The notes beneath the pieces are model-generated. The model was not told where the DNA came from. It ran no database searches and was given only the letters and a program-made list of their open reading frames with translations. A program made the position numbers and the translations under genes. A stretch of DNA of 26,671 nucleotides from Chara braunii (taxonomy: Eukaryota; Streptophyta; Charophyceae; Charales; Characeae): positions 511,608 to 538,278 of the forward strand of contig BFEA01000258.1 of assembly GCA_003427395.1 (NCBI GenBank), in the 5' to 3' direction. Below, piece after piece: positions 19,638-26,664 of this stretch (position 1 is its first letter; every line of letters starts with the position of its first letter).

Positions 19638-19866
19638 TCATTCATTCATTCATTCATTCATTCATTGTCATGATATTTTGTAATAAAGAGGAGGAGGAGT
19701 TTGTGAGGCATAATGCTGATGTTGATGATGATGATGATGATGATGATGGAGGTGGACAGAAGACAGGAGGACGCATTGGGTCAATCTTGTGCTCTTCTTC
19801 TTCTTCTTCTTCTTCTTCTTCTTCTTCTTCTTCTTCTTCTTCGTCGTCGTCGTCGTCGTCGTCGTT
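19638..19866. repeat. Cluster of tetra- and trinucleotide repeats
   Basis: (ATTC)n at 19638-19668, (GAT)n at 19722-19748, (TTC)n at 19795-19842 passing directly into (GTC)n to 19865. ORFs of poly-Ser, poly-Leu or poly-Lys here are artefacts. Confidence 0.95.
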
Positions 19867-20229
19867 GTCATCTTCTTCTTCATCTTCTTCTTCTTTGCTT
19901 CGTACTCGTCTTTCTTTATCTCTTTCAGTTCTTCTTGATTGGTGATGGATGACAGAGTCTCAAACATGAGTTTTGCATCAAGAATGTGGCAGGGTTCCAA
20001 GTTATAACATATGTGTTTGGACCCCTCCCAGGCCTGGTGTGAGATCGGATCTGATTCACACTGTCATTGTGCTGCATTTTCTCAGGTCAGTCCTATCTGA
20101 TTGGAGTCTTCAGTTGTGTGTGATATTACACCTCTTCCTCATGTTGGTGACCTTTGGACTTTGCATTGCCTCAGACCACTACCGAGCATCCATCACATCT
20201 CTGGATGGTTGCAATGTTTGCTGCCTCAC

Positions 20230-20324
20230 CGTGGAAATGATGCATCTACCGATAGATCGCAAACCACACGCTTGGCATCTACATTCCACGCCTTTATTCC
20301 GCCTTCTGCTGTTCCCATCAGAAG
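20230..20324 (-). CDS. WDR91: WDR91-like gene, exon c
   Basis: This 95-nt exon follows a 1321-bp intron, with acceptor CATCTCAG and donor CG|GTGAGG. Starting in phase 0 it reads LLMGTAEGGIKAWNVDAKR and then VVCDLSVDASFPR. These are the outer strands of a WD blade (GT..G.I..WN.DAK) and the C-L-S/I-N-D stretch at the same place in WDR91. It ends in phase 2 (CG), completed by A from exon d to make arginine. The long LTR-element intron begins right after it. Confidence 0.85.
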
Positions 20325-21352
20325 CTGAGATGAGAAACCGGAACCGCCAACCAAAACAACAACACATCATTGTCGACAAAAAAATCCACACGTGGTCAGT
20401 CAGGCACACACTAGTGCACCAGATCGGCACAAAAACTCACAATGGCTCATACACAGATTCAAACACCATTCCAACCAAAACCCACAAGCTACTCAGTCGG
20501 TAAACAGTACTAAACACCCATGACCTGTTGATAAGTGACCTGAGTTTGAACCCAGATGCAACCAGATGTTACTAAAACTAGTAAAAAGAGGAAAAATGAG
20601 AAGAGAAAACAAGTTTAAAAAACACAAGAGATCAGGCACAGACTCTAGCACCATCGGAACAAAAAACCACAAGGGGTAAGGCACACAGATGGAAACAACA
20701 TGGTGACTAAACCCCCTCCTCTAGATCAGACGATGGACTCGCACAACATCTGAACAAAACACCACAAGAGATGAGGAACAAGGACAATGCATCCCCTGAA
20801 GAAACAGCATCACAACCCCCTACTGATAGACATGATGACAGCCATGGGCTGCTCATCCATCGAACCCATGTCGAGCATCTGAACCACGTTGACGAAGACC
20901 CTTACAACTACCATCTTCTCCCAAACACAATGCGCACCCTAATCATGATTGTATACAAGCTATCTGTGCGGTCAGATGCAGTCAGAGTGAGGGTGCAAAG
21001 GTGTGCTGTATTTGGGGGGAGATTGTAGTTCAAGAGGTTAATAAGCCCCCTCACTTACATCACACCAACAAGTGTAGTTTTTGTGACTGACATGGCAGTC
21101 CCAAAAACAGTTTGAAATTGCACTTCAGGCATTCCCCCGAACATAACACACCCTCTCTCAACCCTACTGGACCGGAAAGCTAGCTAAATATACATTCGTT
21201 CGTTTTGGGTTCATTTTGAGCAGCTGTGGGCATGGTACTTGTATCTTAGTTCCAATGGCCAAAGGCTTTGTACAATCCTGTCATTCATTCATTACACCAC
21301 ATCACCCACGGTGTTTTCTTTGTTGTTGTTGTTGTTGAAAAACGGCGTTCCT

Positions 21353-21390
<38 letters not shown>

Positions 21391-21645
21391 AAAAAAAGGC
21401 GTTCGTTACAACCGGGTCCAACGTCCCTGTCAGGATGTACTTTAGTTCCGATGATCAAGGCTTTTGTACAATCCTGTCATTATTGTGCAGAGCCCTGAAA
21501 CGCAGGAACCAACAAATGACAACAAAAGGGTCGTGTCGATCATCGGGAAGCGACCACGTTCACAACTGTGCACAGCCACAAATGACGACACTGTTAGCAA
21601 ACGGGGTGAAGGTGATGAAAATCATGAAACACATTCATTACTTAC
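20325..21645 (-). other. Intron between WDR91-like exons b and c
   Basis: A 1321-bp intron. It contains a B-box-like GGGTTCAAACTC on the minus strand near 20548, the direct repeat pair at 21246/21441 and (TTG)n. Nothing else is recognisable. Confidence 0.6.
21246..21481. repeat. Diverged direct repeat flanking two (TTG)n-GGCGTTC modules
   Basis: TTAGTTCCAATGGCCAAAGG... at 21246-21285 recurs with few changes at 21441-21481. Between them, (TTG)n followed by A-rich GGCGTTC occurs twice (about 21320-21350 and 21353-21402). This looks like an old tandem duplication. Confidence 0.75.
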
Positions 21646-21748
21646 CAAGCGGTCCGATTTGGAATCCCACTCCAGAGAGAGCACTTCTGCGCCGCAATAC
21701 AGTGTTGCATTCCGCGTCGTGGGCATGCCCACCTCATATGTCCATATT
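21646..21748 (-). CDS. WDR91: WDR91-like gene, exon b
   Basis: This 103-nt exon follows a 3765-bp intron. The acceptor is TTTGACAG and the donor is CTTG|GTAAGT, a near-consensus site. Its first base completes the arginine split from exon a. It then reads 34 codons, starting IWTYEVGMP, which closes the previous WD repeat, and ending VLSLEWDSKSDRL, which opens the next. The motif L.SLEW...DRL is very close to the SPLLSLEW...DRL segment of WDR91. It ends in phase 0. No stop or frameshift is seen, so the gene looks intact here although the intron upstream is full of transposon pieces. Confidence 0.85.
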
Positions 21749-22010
21749 CTGTCAAACATAGCAGCAGTGCAGCACACAAAAGAAGGCACAGAAATTGTGC
21801 ACTGAGCAGTCAATTCTTTGAATTTCTTTTTTCTTTCATTCTTTCTTTCTTCTTCTTATTCTTTTTCTCTTGAACTGTCAGATGGCAATAATGACAGTTT
21901 TTTTAACTTTCTTTTTTTTTTTTTTTTTGTTGCAAAAGGAGGCCGGGAATCCCTCCACATCTCAACCCGGTGTACTGGGGCCATTGCCCAGCTTTGGCTT
22001 GGCTTCCTCT

Positions 22011-22042
22011 GCTTCTTCTTCTTCTTCTTCTTCGTCTTCTGC

Positions 22043-22079
<37 letters not shown>

Positions 22080-22080
22080 T
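22011..22080. repeat. (TTC)n-(TGC)n compound microsatellite
   Basis: TTC units pass into TGC/GCT units; the source of poly-Cys, poly-Ser and poly-Gln ORFs. Confidence 0.95.
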
Positions 22081-22499
22081 GACTGCAGTGGTGTCAGATG
22101 TGAATTTGTGTGAAACAGTAATATAATTCGTAAGGGCATAAACTACCCACATATCTCTTGTATAGATAGCACGAGGTGTGTAGGTAGCTAATCTAGAACT
22201 CCCTGACCACGGTCCTGACCAAGATTACATCGCCAGATGCCTAGCAGGCTCTTGGCTGTGAATATTCCACTCAGGCATATCAAGCTCTACAACTATATAG
22301 CCATAGCAAACAAAATAATAAAATATCCAGCATGTTTCTAACTTCCTTCTTTTATTCTAGGGAGATTTTCAAAAAGTAAATGAAAAAAAAAGAAACTTAA
22401 GAAAAAGGTATGCTGTGTCAAAAGAGTCCAATTGCAAATACAAAGTTGTGGCTGGGGGTCAGTCCATACTCCTCGCTAAACCCCGCGATCGGCGATGGG

Positions 22500-22640
22500 A
22501 CATGCGACAGTGCTGCTCTTCTGTGCTAGCGCCCGAGTGGTAGCGCTTCGCCGTCGTGAGCGGCCGGCACCCTGGCCACCGCCGGAAACAGGCTCTCCCG
22601 GGCGCTGCGATACAGGTTGGCCTGCGTTAGCCCGGCTGGA
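22500..22640 (+). repeat. GC-rich segment with tRNA A-box-like start
   Basis: TAGCGCCCGAGTGGTAGCGC resembles a D-arm/A box. No convincing B box follows. It may be a SINE head; weak. Confidence 0.3.
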
Positions 22641-22880
22641 AGGGGCGCCCCACCTGTAGCAGAGGTGTTCTATGCCGTTACGGCGTGAGCGAATGTGAGG
22701 CTGACAGCTTTGATGGGGAGTCGCTGAGGGTTGGGCTTTTTTGTTGTTTTGTCTTGTACACCAAAATAAATGAGAATCGTTCTTGATTTCGATAATTCAA
22801 AGAATACAAGTTTGAGGAAACCTTCGAGAAAAAGTTGCCCAAAATAACGTTTGGCGTCGCATATCGTTGTTGTTGTTCTG

Positions 22881-22985
22881 TTTTTTTTTTTTTTTTTTGA
22901 CTTCATAATCTTCATTCCTCTGGAGTCGAACTCGGGCCTGTATTTAGACAGCTCATGGGTGTACCAAGTGAGCTAGAGCGGCTGT
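22881..22985 (-). repeat. tRNA-like SINE or tRNA retropseudogene with A tail
   Basis: The minus strand reads TAGCTCACTTGGTA (A box), an anticodon-arm-like CTGTCTAAATACAG and GAGTTCGACTCC (B box). About 20 bases later comes a run of 18 A (T at 22881-22898). A tRNA-like head plus an A tail is the layout of a short SINE. Spacing and arm pairing are imperfect, so a functional tRNA is unlikely. Confidence 0.55.
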
Positions 22986-23296
22986 TACCCTCTTACTAGG
23001 CTCTTAGCATATTTTTTCCTGCCCCCAACAACATTTAGTACACCCTATTTGACGAGAGTTAAATTCCCATAATATTGCTCAGGACTATAGAAAAATAGTA
23101 AAGAATCTAAAGATAGATACTGTATTGGCCCCATTTCTTGTCATATTTTCTGAAAGTTTCTCCCTTTCTACGTAACATTCACAGGGAAGTTCTCCCTGAC
23201 AATATATACAGCACCCATTTCTTGGCTTTTCTCCGTTTCTACCAACTGCTCACCACGCAGATCTCTTTGGCTGCTGTATATTGTCACATATATATT

Positions 23297-23855
23297 GTCA
23301 AACACAACTGCCCCGTAAACCGTAGGCAGAGAGGGAGAAGAGGATAACAAACGAGGGGCCGTGACAAACTGTTTTGTCGGAGTTTCACCGACTCATCAGG
23401 AGGCTGAACCCTCAACAGTCTGCAGAATCCCCTAACTGATTACACTGTAAGTGATAATCCACCTTAACCACGGTTGTGGTTAAGCATCAATGACTGCCCG
23501 GCAACTGATTCCCTGAGGTGCGCACCAACCACTGCCGTCAAGGTACCTGTGACGAAAATCAAAGCAGACTGCCACCACACCAGATGGAAAGCTCTGCAGA
23601 CTGTCGGTTAACACCCCATCACAAGCCAGCAAAACACCCATGAAACAAAGGTAGGTCTGTCACAGCAAAAGAATACCACTCCAGACACGCCGCTGGCACT
23701 AGCGGCACGGCATGGCCGCGTAGTGACTGCCTCGACCACTGACGCTCAACCTGGCCAGAGAAAACCGTAGCAGGGTGCTATCGAAGTCGTGGTACATATT
23801 GTCAAACAGAACTGCCCGTTAAACCGTAGGCAGAGAGGGAGAAGAAGACAAACAA
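23297..23855 (-). mobile_element. Hammerhead-ribozyme element, unit A (about 504 bp period)
   Basis: Written in minus-strand sense. A terminal block R (ribozyme core, a pyrimidine-rich stretch, the hairpin CTGCCTACGGTTTACCGGGC and ending TTTGAC) occurs at 23297-23421, and its end recurs 504 bp away at 23801-23855. The unique part between them has no ORF of note but contains a strong hairpin (CTTAACCAC / GTGGTTAAG). Direct terminal repeats bearing a ribozyme, without coding capacity, resemble retrozymes and the pseudo-LTRs of Penelope-like elements. It meets an oppositely oriented copy head to head at about 23856-23860. Confidence 0.75.
23366..23421 (-). ncRNA. Type III hammerhead ribozyme motif, copy A (G12 mutated)
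   Basis: The 56-nt minus-strand motif in order: AGACTGT, T (cleavage position), GAGG-GTTCAG-CCTC (closed helix I), CTGATGA, GTCGG-TGAAACT-CCGAC (helix II), then A-A-A where the core needs GAA, and ACAGTTT, which pairs over 7 bp (one G-U) with AGACTGT as helix III. The G12-to-A change should abolish catalysis. The fold is otherwise complete. Confidence 0.8.
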
Positions 23856-23860
23856 TTATT

Positions 23861-23912
23861 TTGTTGTCCTCTTCTCCCTCTCTGCTTACGGTTTACCGGG
23901 CAGCTCTGTCAC
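23861..23912 (+). mobile_element. Hammerhead element R-block fragment, plus orientation
   Basis: From TTGTTGTCCTCTTCTCCC to GGGCAGCTCTGTCAC. It is the inverted counterpart of 23801-23855; together they form a near-palindrome with arms of about 45 bp. Confidence 0.75.
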
Positions 23913-23987
23913 AAAGATATATATATATTCTATTTGACGATATATACATATACATATACATATAATATATATATTGACGATATATAT

Positions 23988-24087
23988 ATGAGTCGGTGAA
24001 ACTCCGACGAAACAGTTTGTCACAGCCCCTCGTTTGTTGTCCTCTTCTCCCTCTCTGTCTACGGTTTACTGGGCAGCTCTGTTTGAC
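23988..24087 (+). mobile_element. Hammerhead element R block, 5'-truncated inside the ribozyme
   Basis: Begins directly after a (TA)n tract at GAGTCGGTGAAACTCCGACG, so helix I and most of CTGATGA are missing. It continues through GAAACAG and the hairpin to TTTGAC, followed by TA-rich sequence. Confidence 0.8.
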
Positions 24088-24130
24088 TATATATAATAAT
24101 GTATATATATATATCGTCACAAACATATAT

Positions 24131-24562
24131 ACTACGAGGCCATGCTGTGCCTCTAGTGCCAGCGGCGTGTCTGGAGTGTATTTTTTGGCTGTGACAGACC
24201 TTTCTTTGTTTCGTGGTTGTTTTGCTTGCTTGTGATGGGGTGTGAACCGACAGTCTGTAGAGTTTTCCATCTGGTGTGGGTGAGTGATAGTCTGCTTTGA
24301 CTTTTGCCACAGGTACCTTGAGGGCAGTGGTTGGTGCCCACCTCAGGGTATCAGTTGTCGGGCAGTCGTTGATGCTTAACCACAGCCGGGGTTAAGGTCG
24401 ATTATCACTTACAGTGTAATCAGTTAGGGGATTCTGTAGACTGTTGAGGGTTCAGCCTCCTGATGGGTCGGTGAGACTCCGACGAAACAGTTTGCCACAG
24501 CCCCTCGTTTGTTGTCCTCTTCTCCCTCTCTGCCTACGGTTTACCGGGCAGCTCTGTTTGAC
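24131..24562 (+). mobile_element. Hammerhead element, unit C (unique part plus R block)
   Basis: Plus-strand counterpart of unit A. The unique part (CTACGAGGCCATGCTG onward) aligns with the reverse complement of 23422-23720 with scattered differences, then the ribozyme and R block end in TTTGAC. The distance to the same ribozyme position in the preceding block (23992 to 24467) is 475 bp. The junction with the preceding block is interrupted by TA-rich sequence (24088-24130). Confidence 0.75.
24438..24493 (+). ncRNA. Type III hammerhead ribozyme motif, copy C (A9 mutated)
   Basis: AGACTGT-T-GAGG-GTTCAG-CCTC-CTGATGG-GTCGG-TGAGACT-CCGAC-GAA-ACAGTTT, 56 nt. All three helices form, and the helix II loop has one change relative to copy A. 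The conserved core CTGATGA reads CTGATGG (A9 to G), which should greatly weaken cleavage. The cleavage triplet would be GUU. Confidence 0.8.
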
Positions 24563-24620
24563 TATATATAGTGTATATATATATGTTTGATGATGATATA
24601 TATATATATTATATATATAT

Positions 24621-24694
24621 CGTCACAAACAGAACTGCCCGGTAAACCGTAGGCAGAGAGAGAGAAGAGGACAACAAACGAGGGACTGTGACAA
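24621..24694 (-). mobile_element. Hammerhead element R-block fragment 1 (5'-truncated)
   Basis: In minus sense it starts after (TA)n at TTGTCACAGTCCC and ends GTTTGTGACG before (TA)n. No ribozyme core remains. Confidence 0.8.
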
Positions 24695-24713
24695 TATATA
24701 TATATATATATAT

Positions 24714-24830
24714 CGTCAAATAGAACTGCCCGGTAAACCGTAGGCAGATAGGGAGAAGAGGACAACAAACGAGGGGCTGTGACAAACTGTTTCGTCGGAG
24801 TTTCACCGACTCATCAGGAGGCTGAACCCT
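24714..24830 (-). mobile_element. Hammerhead element R block 2 (starts near the ribozyme cleavage site)
   Basis: In minus sense the copy begins AGGGTTCAGCCTCCTGATGA, within one or two bases of the predicted self-cleavage position, and ends GTTCTATTTGACG before (TA)n. Confidence 0.8.
24784..24830 (-). ncRNA. Hammerhead ribozyme 3' cleavage-product-like copy, core intact
   Basis: CTGATGA, helix II (GTCGG/CCGAC) and GAA-ACAGTTT are all canonical. The AGACTGT strand of helix III and the cleavage base are absent, as expected if the copy came from an RNA already cut by its own ribozyme. Confidence 0.7.
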
Positions 24831-24833
24831 ATA

Positions 24834-24865
24834 NGTTTCACCGACTCATCAGGAGGCTGAACCCT
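24834..24865. other. Ambiguous base and duplicated ribozyme end, probable mis-join
   Basis: An N at 24834 is followed by a second copy of 24800-24830 (GTTTCACCGACTCATCAGGA... to ACCCT). This looks like an assembly overlap that was not merged. Confidence 0.6.
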
Positions 24866-24885
24866 ATATATATATATATATATAT

Positions 24886-24964
24886 CGTCAAATAGAACTG
24901 CCCGGTAAACCGTAGGCAGAGAGGGAGAAGAGGACAACAAACAAGGGGCTGTGACAAACTGTTT
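24886..24964 (-). mobile_element. Hammerhead element R-block fragment 3 (5'-truncated)
   Basis: In minus sense it starts at AAACAGTTTGTC directly after (TA)n and ends TTTGACG. Confidence 0.8.
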
Positions 24965-24978
24965 ATATATATATATAT

Positions 24979-25069
24979 CGTCAAATAGAACTGCCCGGTA
25001 AACCGTAGGCAGAGAGGGAGAAGAGGACAACAAACGAGGGGCTGTGACAAACTGTTTCGTCGGAGTTTC
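24979..25069 (-). mobile_element. Hammerhead element R-block fragment 4 (5'-truncated)
   Basis: In minus sense it starts at GAAACTCCGACGAAACAG after (TA)n and ends TTTGACG. It retains only the 3' half of helix II and GAAA. Confidence 0.8.
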
Positions 25070-25513
25070 TATATATATATACATACATATCAACTAATAG
25101 AGTGCACATTGCGAAGCAAAAGACAAAAGTACAGAAGACAACACTACAACCATTCTTTTAGATAAAGTACCGAGTACTATTTACCACAATATCCTCGTCT
25201 TATTGTTGCACACATGTCTCATCCCAACAACATCTCCACTGAGTTTCGTAATGATGGACCGCCATCCATATCCAACATACCCTGAGAATCGCAGTCTCTC
25301 TGCGAAGTACAGCACAAACAACGTACAGGTCACGGAATTCAAAAGCTAGAATTCAGAAGCACTATCGCATGACCACAATACAGATCCACTCTGAAGATTT
25401 CAAATCAATGATCAATCACAATTTCACAACTATTTTCATAACAAAAAACAAAACGAACTATTTTCATAACCAAAACAAAACAAAAAGAAAAACGGTCACG
25501 TGCGGCCACATAC
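25070..25513 (-). other. Right part of the intron between exons a and b
   Basis: Begins with TA-rich sequence, then 25090-25130, which resembles the insertion in the 5' LTR (10527-10580). The rest is unassigned. Confidence 0.5.
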
Positions 25514-25608
25514 CGGACAGTACCATCAACAGAGGCACTTGCAACATTCGCTCCTGACACAGACAATCTGCACCGAGTAATGGGGCTAGTATGGCCGGAG
25601 AATGCAGC
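25514..25608 (-). CDS. WDR91: WDR91-like gene, exon a (WD40 repeat), first exon recognised in the window
   Basis: This 95-nt exon is the most upstream piece recognised of a WD40 beta-propeller gene. In phase 0 it reads a typical WD repeat with HTSPITRC, VSGANVAS and ASVDGTVR. The acceptor is GTGCAG and the donor is CG|GTATGT. It ends in phase 2 (CG), completed to an arginine codon by the A that opens the next exon. Compared with animal WDR91 (recalled, not searched), the pattern of a His, an I..CR core, SG and VAS..VDG matches the start of the C-terminal propeller. In animals WDR91 acts on endosomes with Rab7 and restrains PI3-kinase activity during endosome-lysosome maturation; the same role here is inference. 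No N-terminal exon was found between here and the right edge. A different WD40 family is possible, but the order of the following exons supports WDR91. Confidence 0.8.
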
Positions 25609-26117
25609 CTGCACATATATTCAGTAGAACAATACACAGGAGTTAAAAAACAAAACAAAAACGAAACAAAAACAAAACAAAAACAATCAACAAAGACTCG
25701 TCTGATATCTTCCTCCTGACTCCGAGTCAACGACGGAGGGAACAGCGACAAGTTGAAAAACAGAAGCAAGAAGACAAAATCACTGGAAAACTGCACATCA
25801 AAGTACTTATATATAGATATTAATATCAAATACAATATAGATAATATGACCTCCATGGGGGGGGTGCAGTCGGTGACTCATCCCCGGCAAGCGGTTACCC
25901 ATGATAGTCCTGCAAAGTCGCATCAATGTGTATGAGAGGCATTCTTGGCCAAGGGAATGTGTAGGTTTCAATTTTGGAAAACAGGCAACAGGCAAAGCGA
26001 AAAAGGGGAAAGCTAGCCACCCGTAAGGGTAGGCTGTCTCTCTTTTCTGTCTGATCTCCTCCTCTGCTTGTTTACAAATTGTTTCAAAAACTTTGTTTGT
26101 CGGTGATAAGCAGCTGG

Positions 26118-26157
<40 letters not shown>

Positions 26158-26222
26158 GAAAAATTAGCCGATGGAGTAGACTTATCAATAAGCCAAGACA
26201 TTACGCTCCATGGGTTTCAATC

Positions 26223-26392
26223 ATACTTGCGGCGCACCGACCCTGTGCGCTGCACGGTGCGCCGCGCGCTGTGCGGTGCGCGGACCCGAGGTGCGCGCGC
26301 ACCGGCGCGCGCCGTGCGCTGCGCTCAGGGCCGGTGCGCTGCGTGCTGGATGCGCGCTGGCGGGGCGCAGGTGCGCCGGGTGCGCACACCAT
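26223..26392. repeat. GC-rich degenerate GTGCGC repeat block
   Basis: About 170 bp, mostly G and C, built from GGTGCGC/GTGCGCTG variants. It includes two adjacent perfect palindromes, GGTGCGCGCGCACC (26290-26303) and GGCGCGCGCC (26304-26313). It stands out sharply from AT-rich flanks. All frames are open, giving Ala/Arg-rich ORFs that are not evidence of a gene. Confidence 0.8.
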
Positions 26393-26453
26393 TTTTTTAT
26401 TTTATTTTTTTTTACTGTTTGTTTAGGGATTTATTTTACTGTTTTTCTATTTT

Positions 26454-26456
<3 letters not shown>

Positions 26457-26513
<57 letters not shown>

Positions 26514-26607
26514 CCAACGTCGCGGCTGGCCTCCTGGTACTTCCATCGAAACGACGAGCAAATTCGAGTGAATGTACCGCTGCAACATGGAAATATACAC
26601 CGCCACA

Positions 26608-26664
<57 letters not shown>
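26457..26664. repeat. (GA)n and (TG)n microsatellites at the right end
   Basis: (GA)n at 26457-26509 and (TG)n at 26611-26664. Confidence 0.96.

Larger units (their letters stand above)
21749..23296 (-). other. Left part of the intron between exons a and b
   Basis: Contains T-rich runs, a (TTC)n-(TGC)n block (22011-22080), a GC-rich segment 22480-22660 and a tRNA-like element with A tail. A pair of inverted arms TGACAATATATACAGCA (23197-23213) and TGCTGTATATTGTCA (23272-23286) encloses about 58 bp. Confidence 0.6.

Noticed and set aside
20530-20560. tRNA-like B box GGGTTCAAACTC on the minus strand
   Set aside because: No A box or arm pairing was found around it; probably chance or a very old SINE piece.
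23366-23421. Type I hammerhead reading with a 3-bp helix III (ACA/TGT) and cleavage after GTC
   Set aside because: The bases next to CTGATGA and after GTC cannot pair to form helix I; the type III arrangement pairs all helices.
24621-25069. CRISPR-like array of repeated blocks with TA spacers
   Set aside because: The blocks have unequal length with a shared 3' end, the spacers are simple (TA)n, and the genome is eukaryotic.
25706-25723. 18-nt microexon (EEDIRR) upstream of exon a
   Set aside because: Phase fits, but the donor GTCTTT is weak and the protein match is too short to judge.
26227-26571. 114-codon Arg/Ala-rich ORF
   Set aside because: The GC-rich block is open in several frames on both strands and the ORF runs on into (GA)n; no domain.
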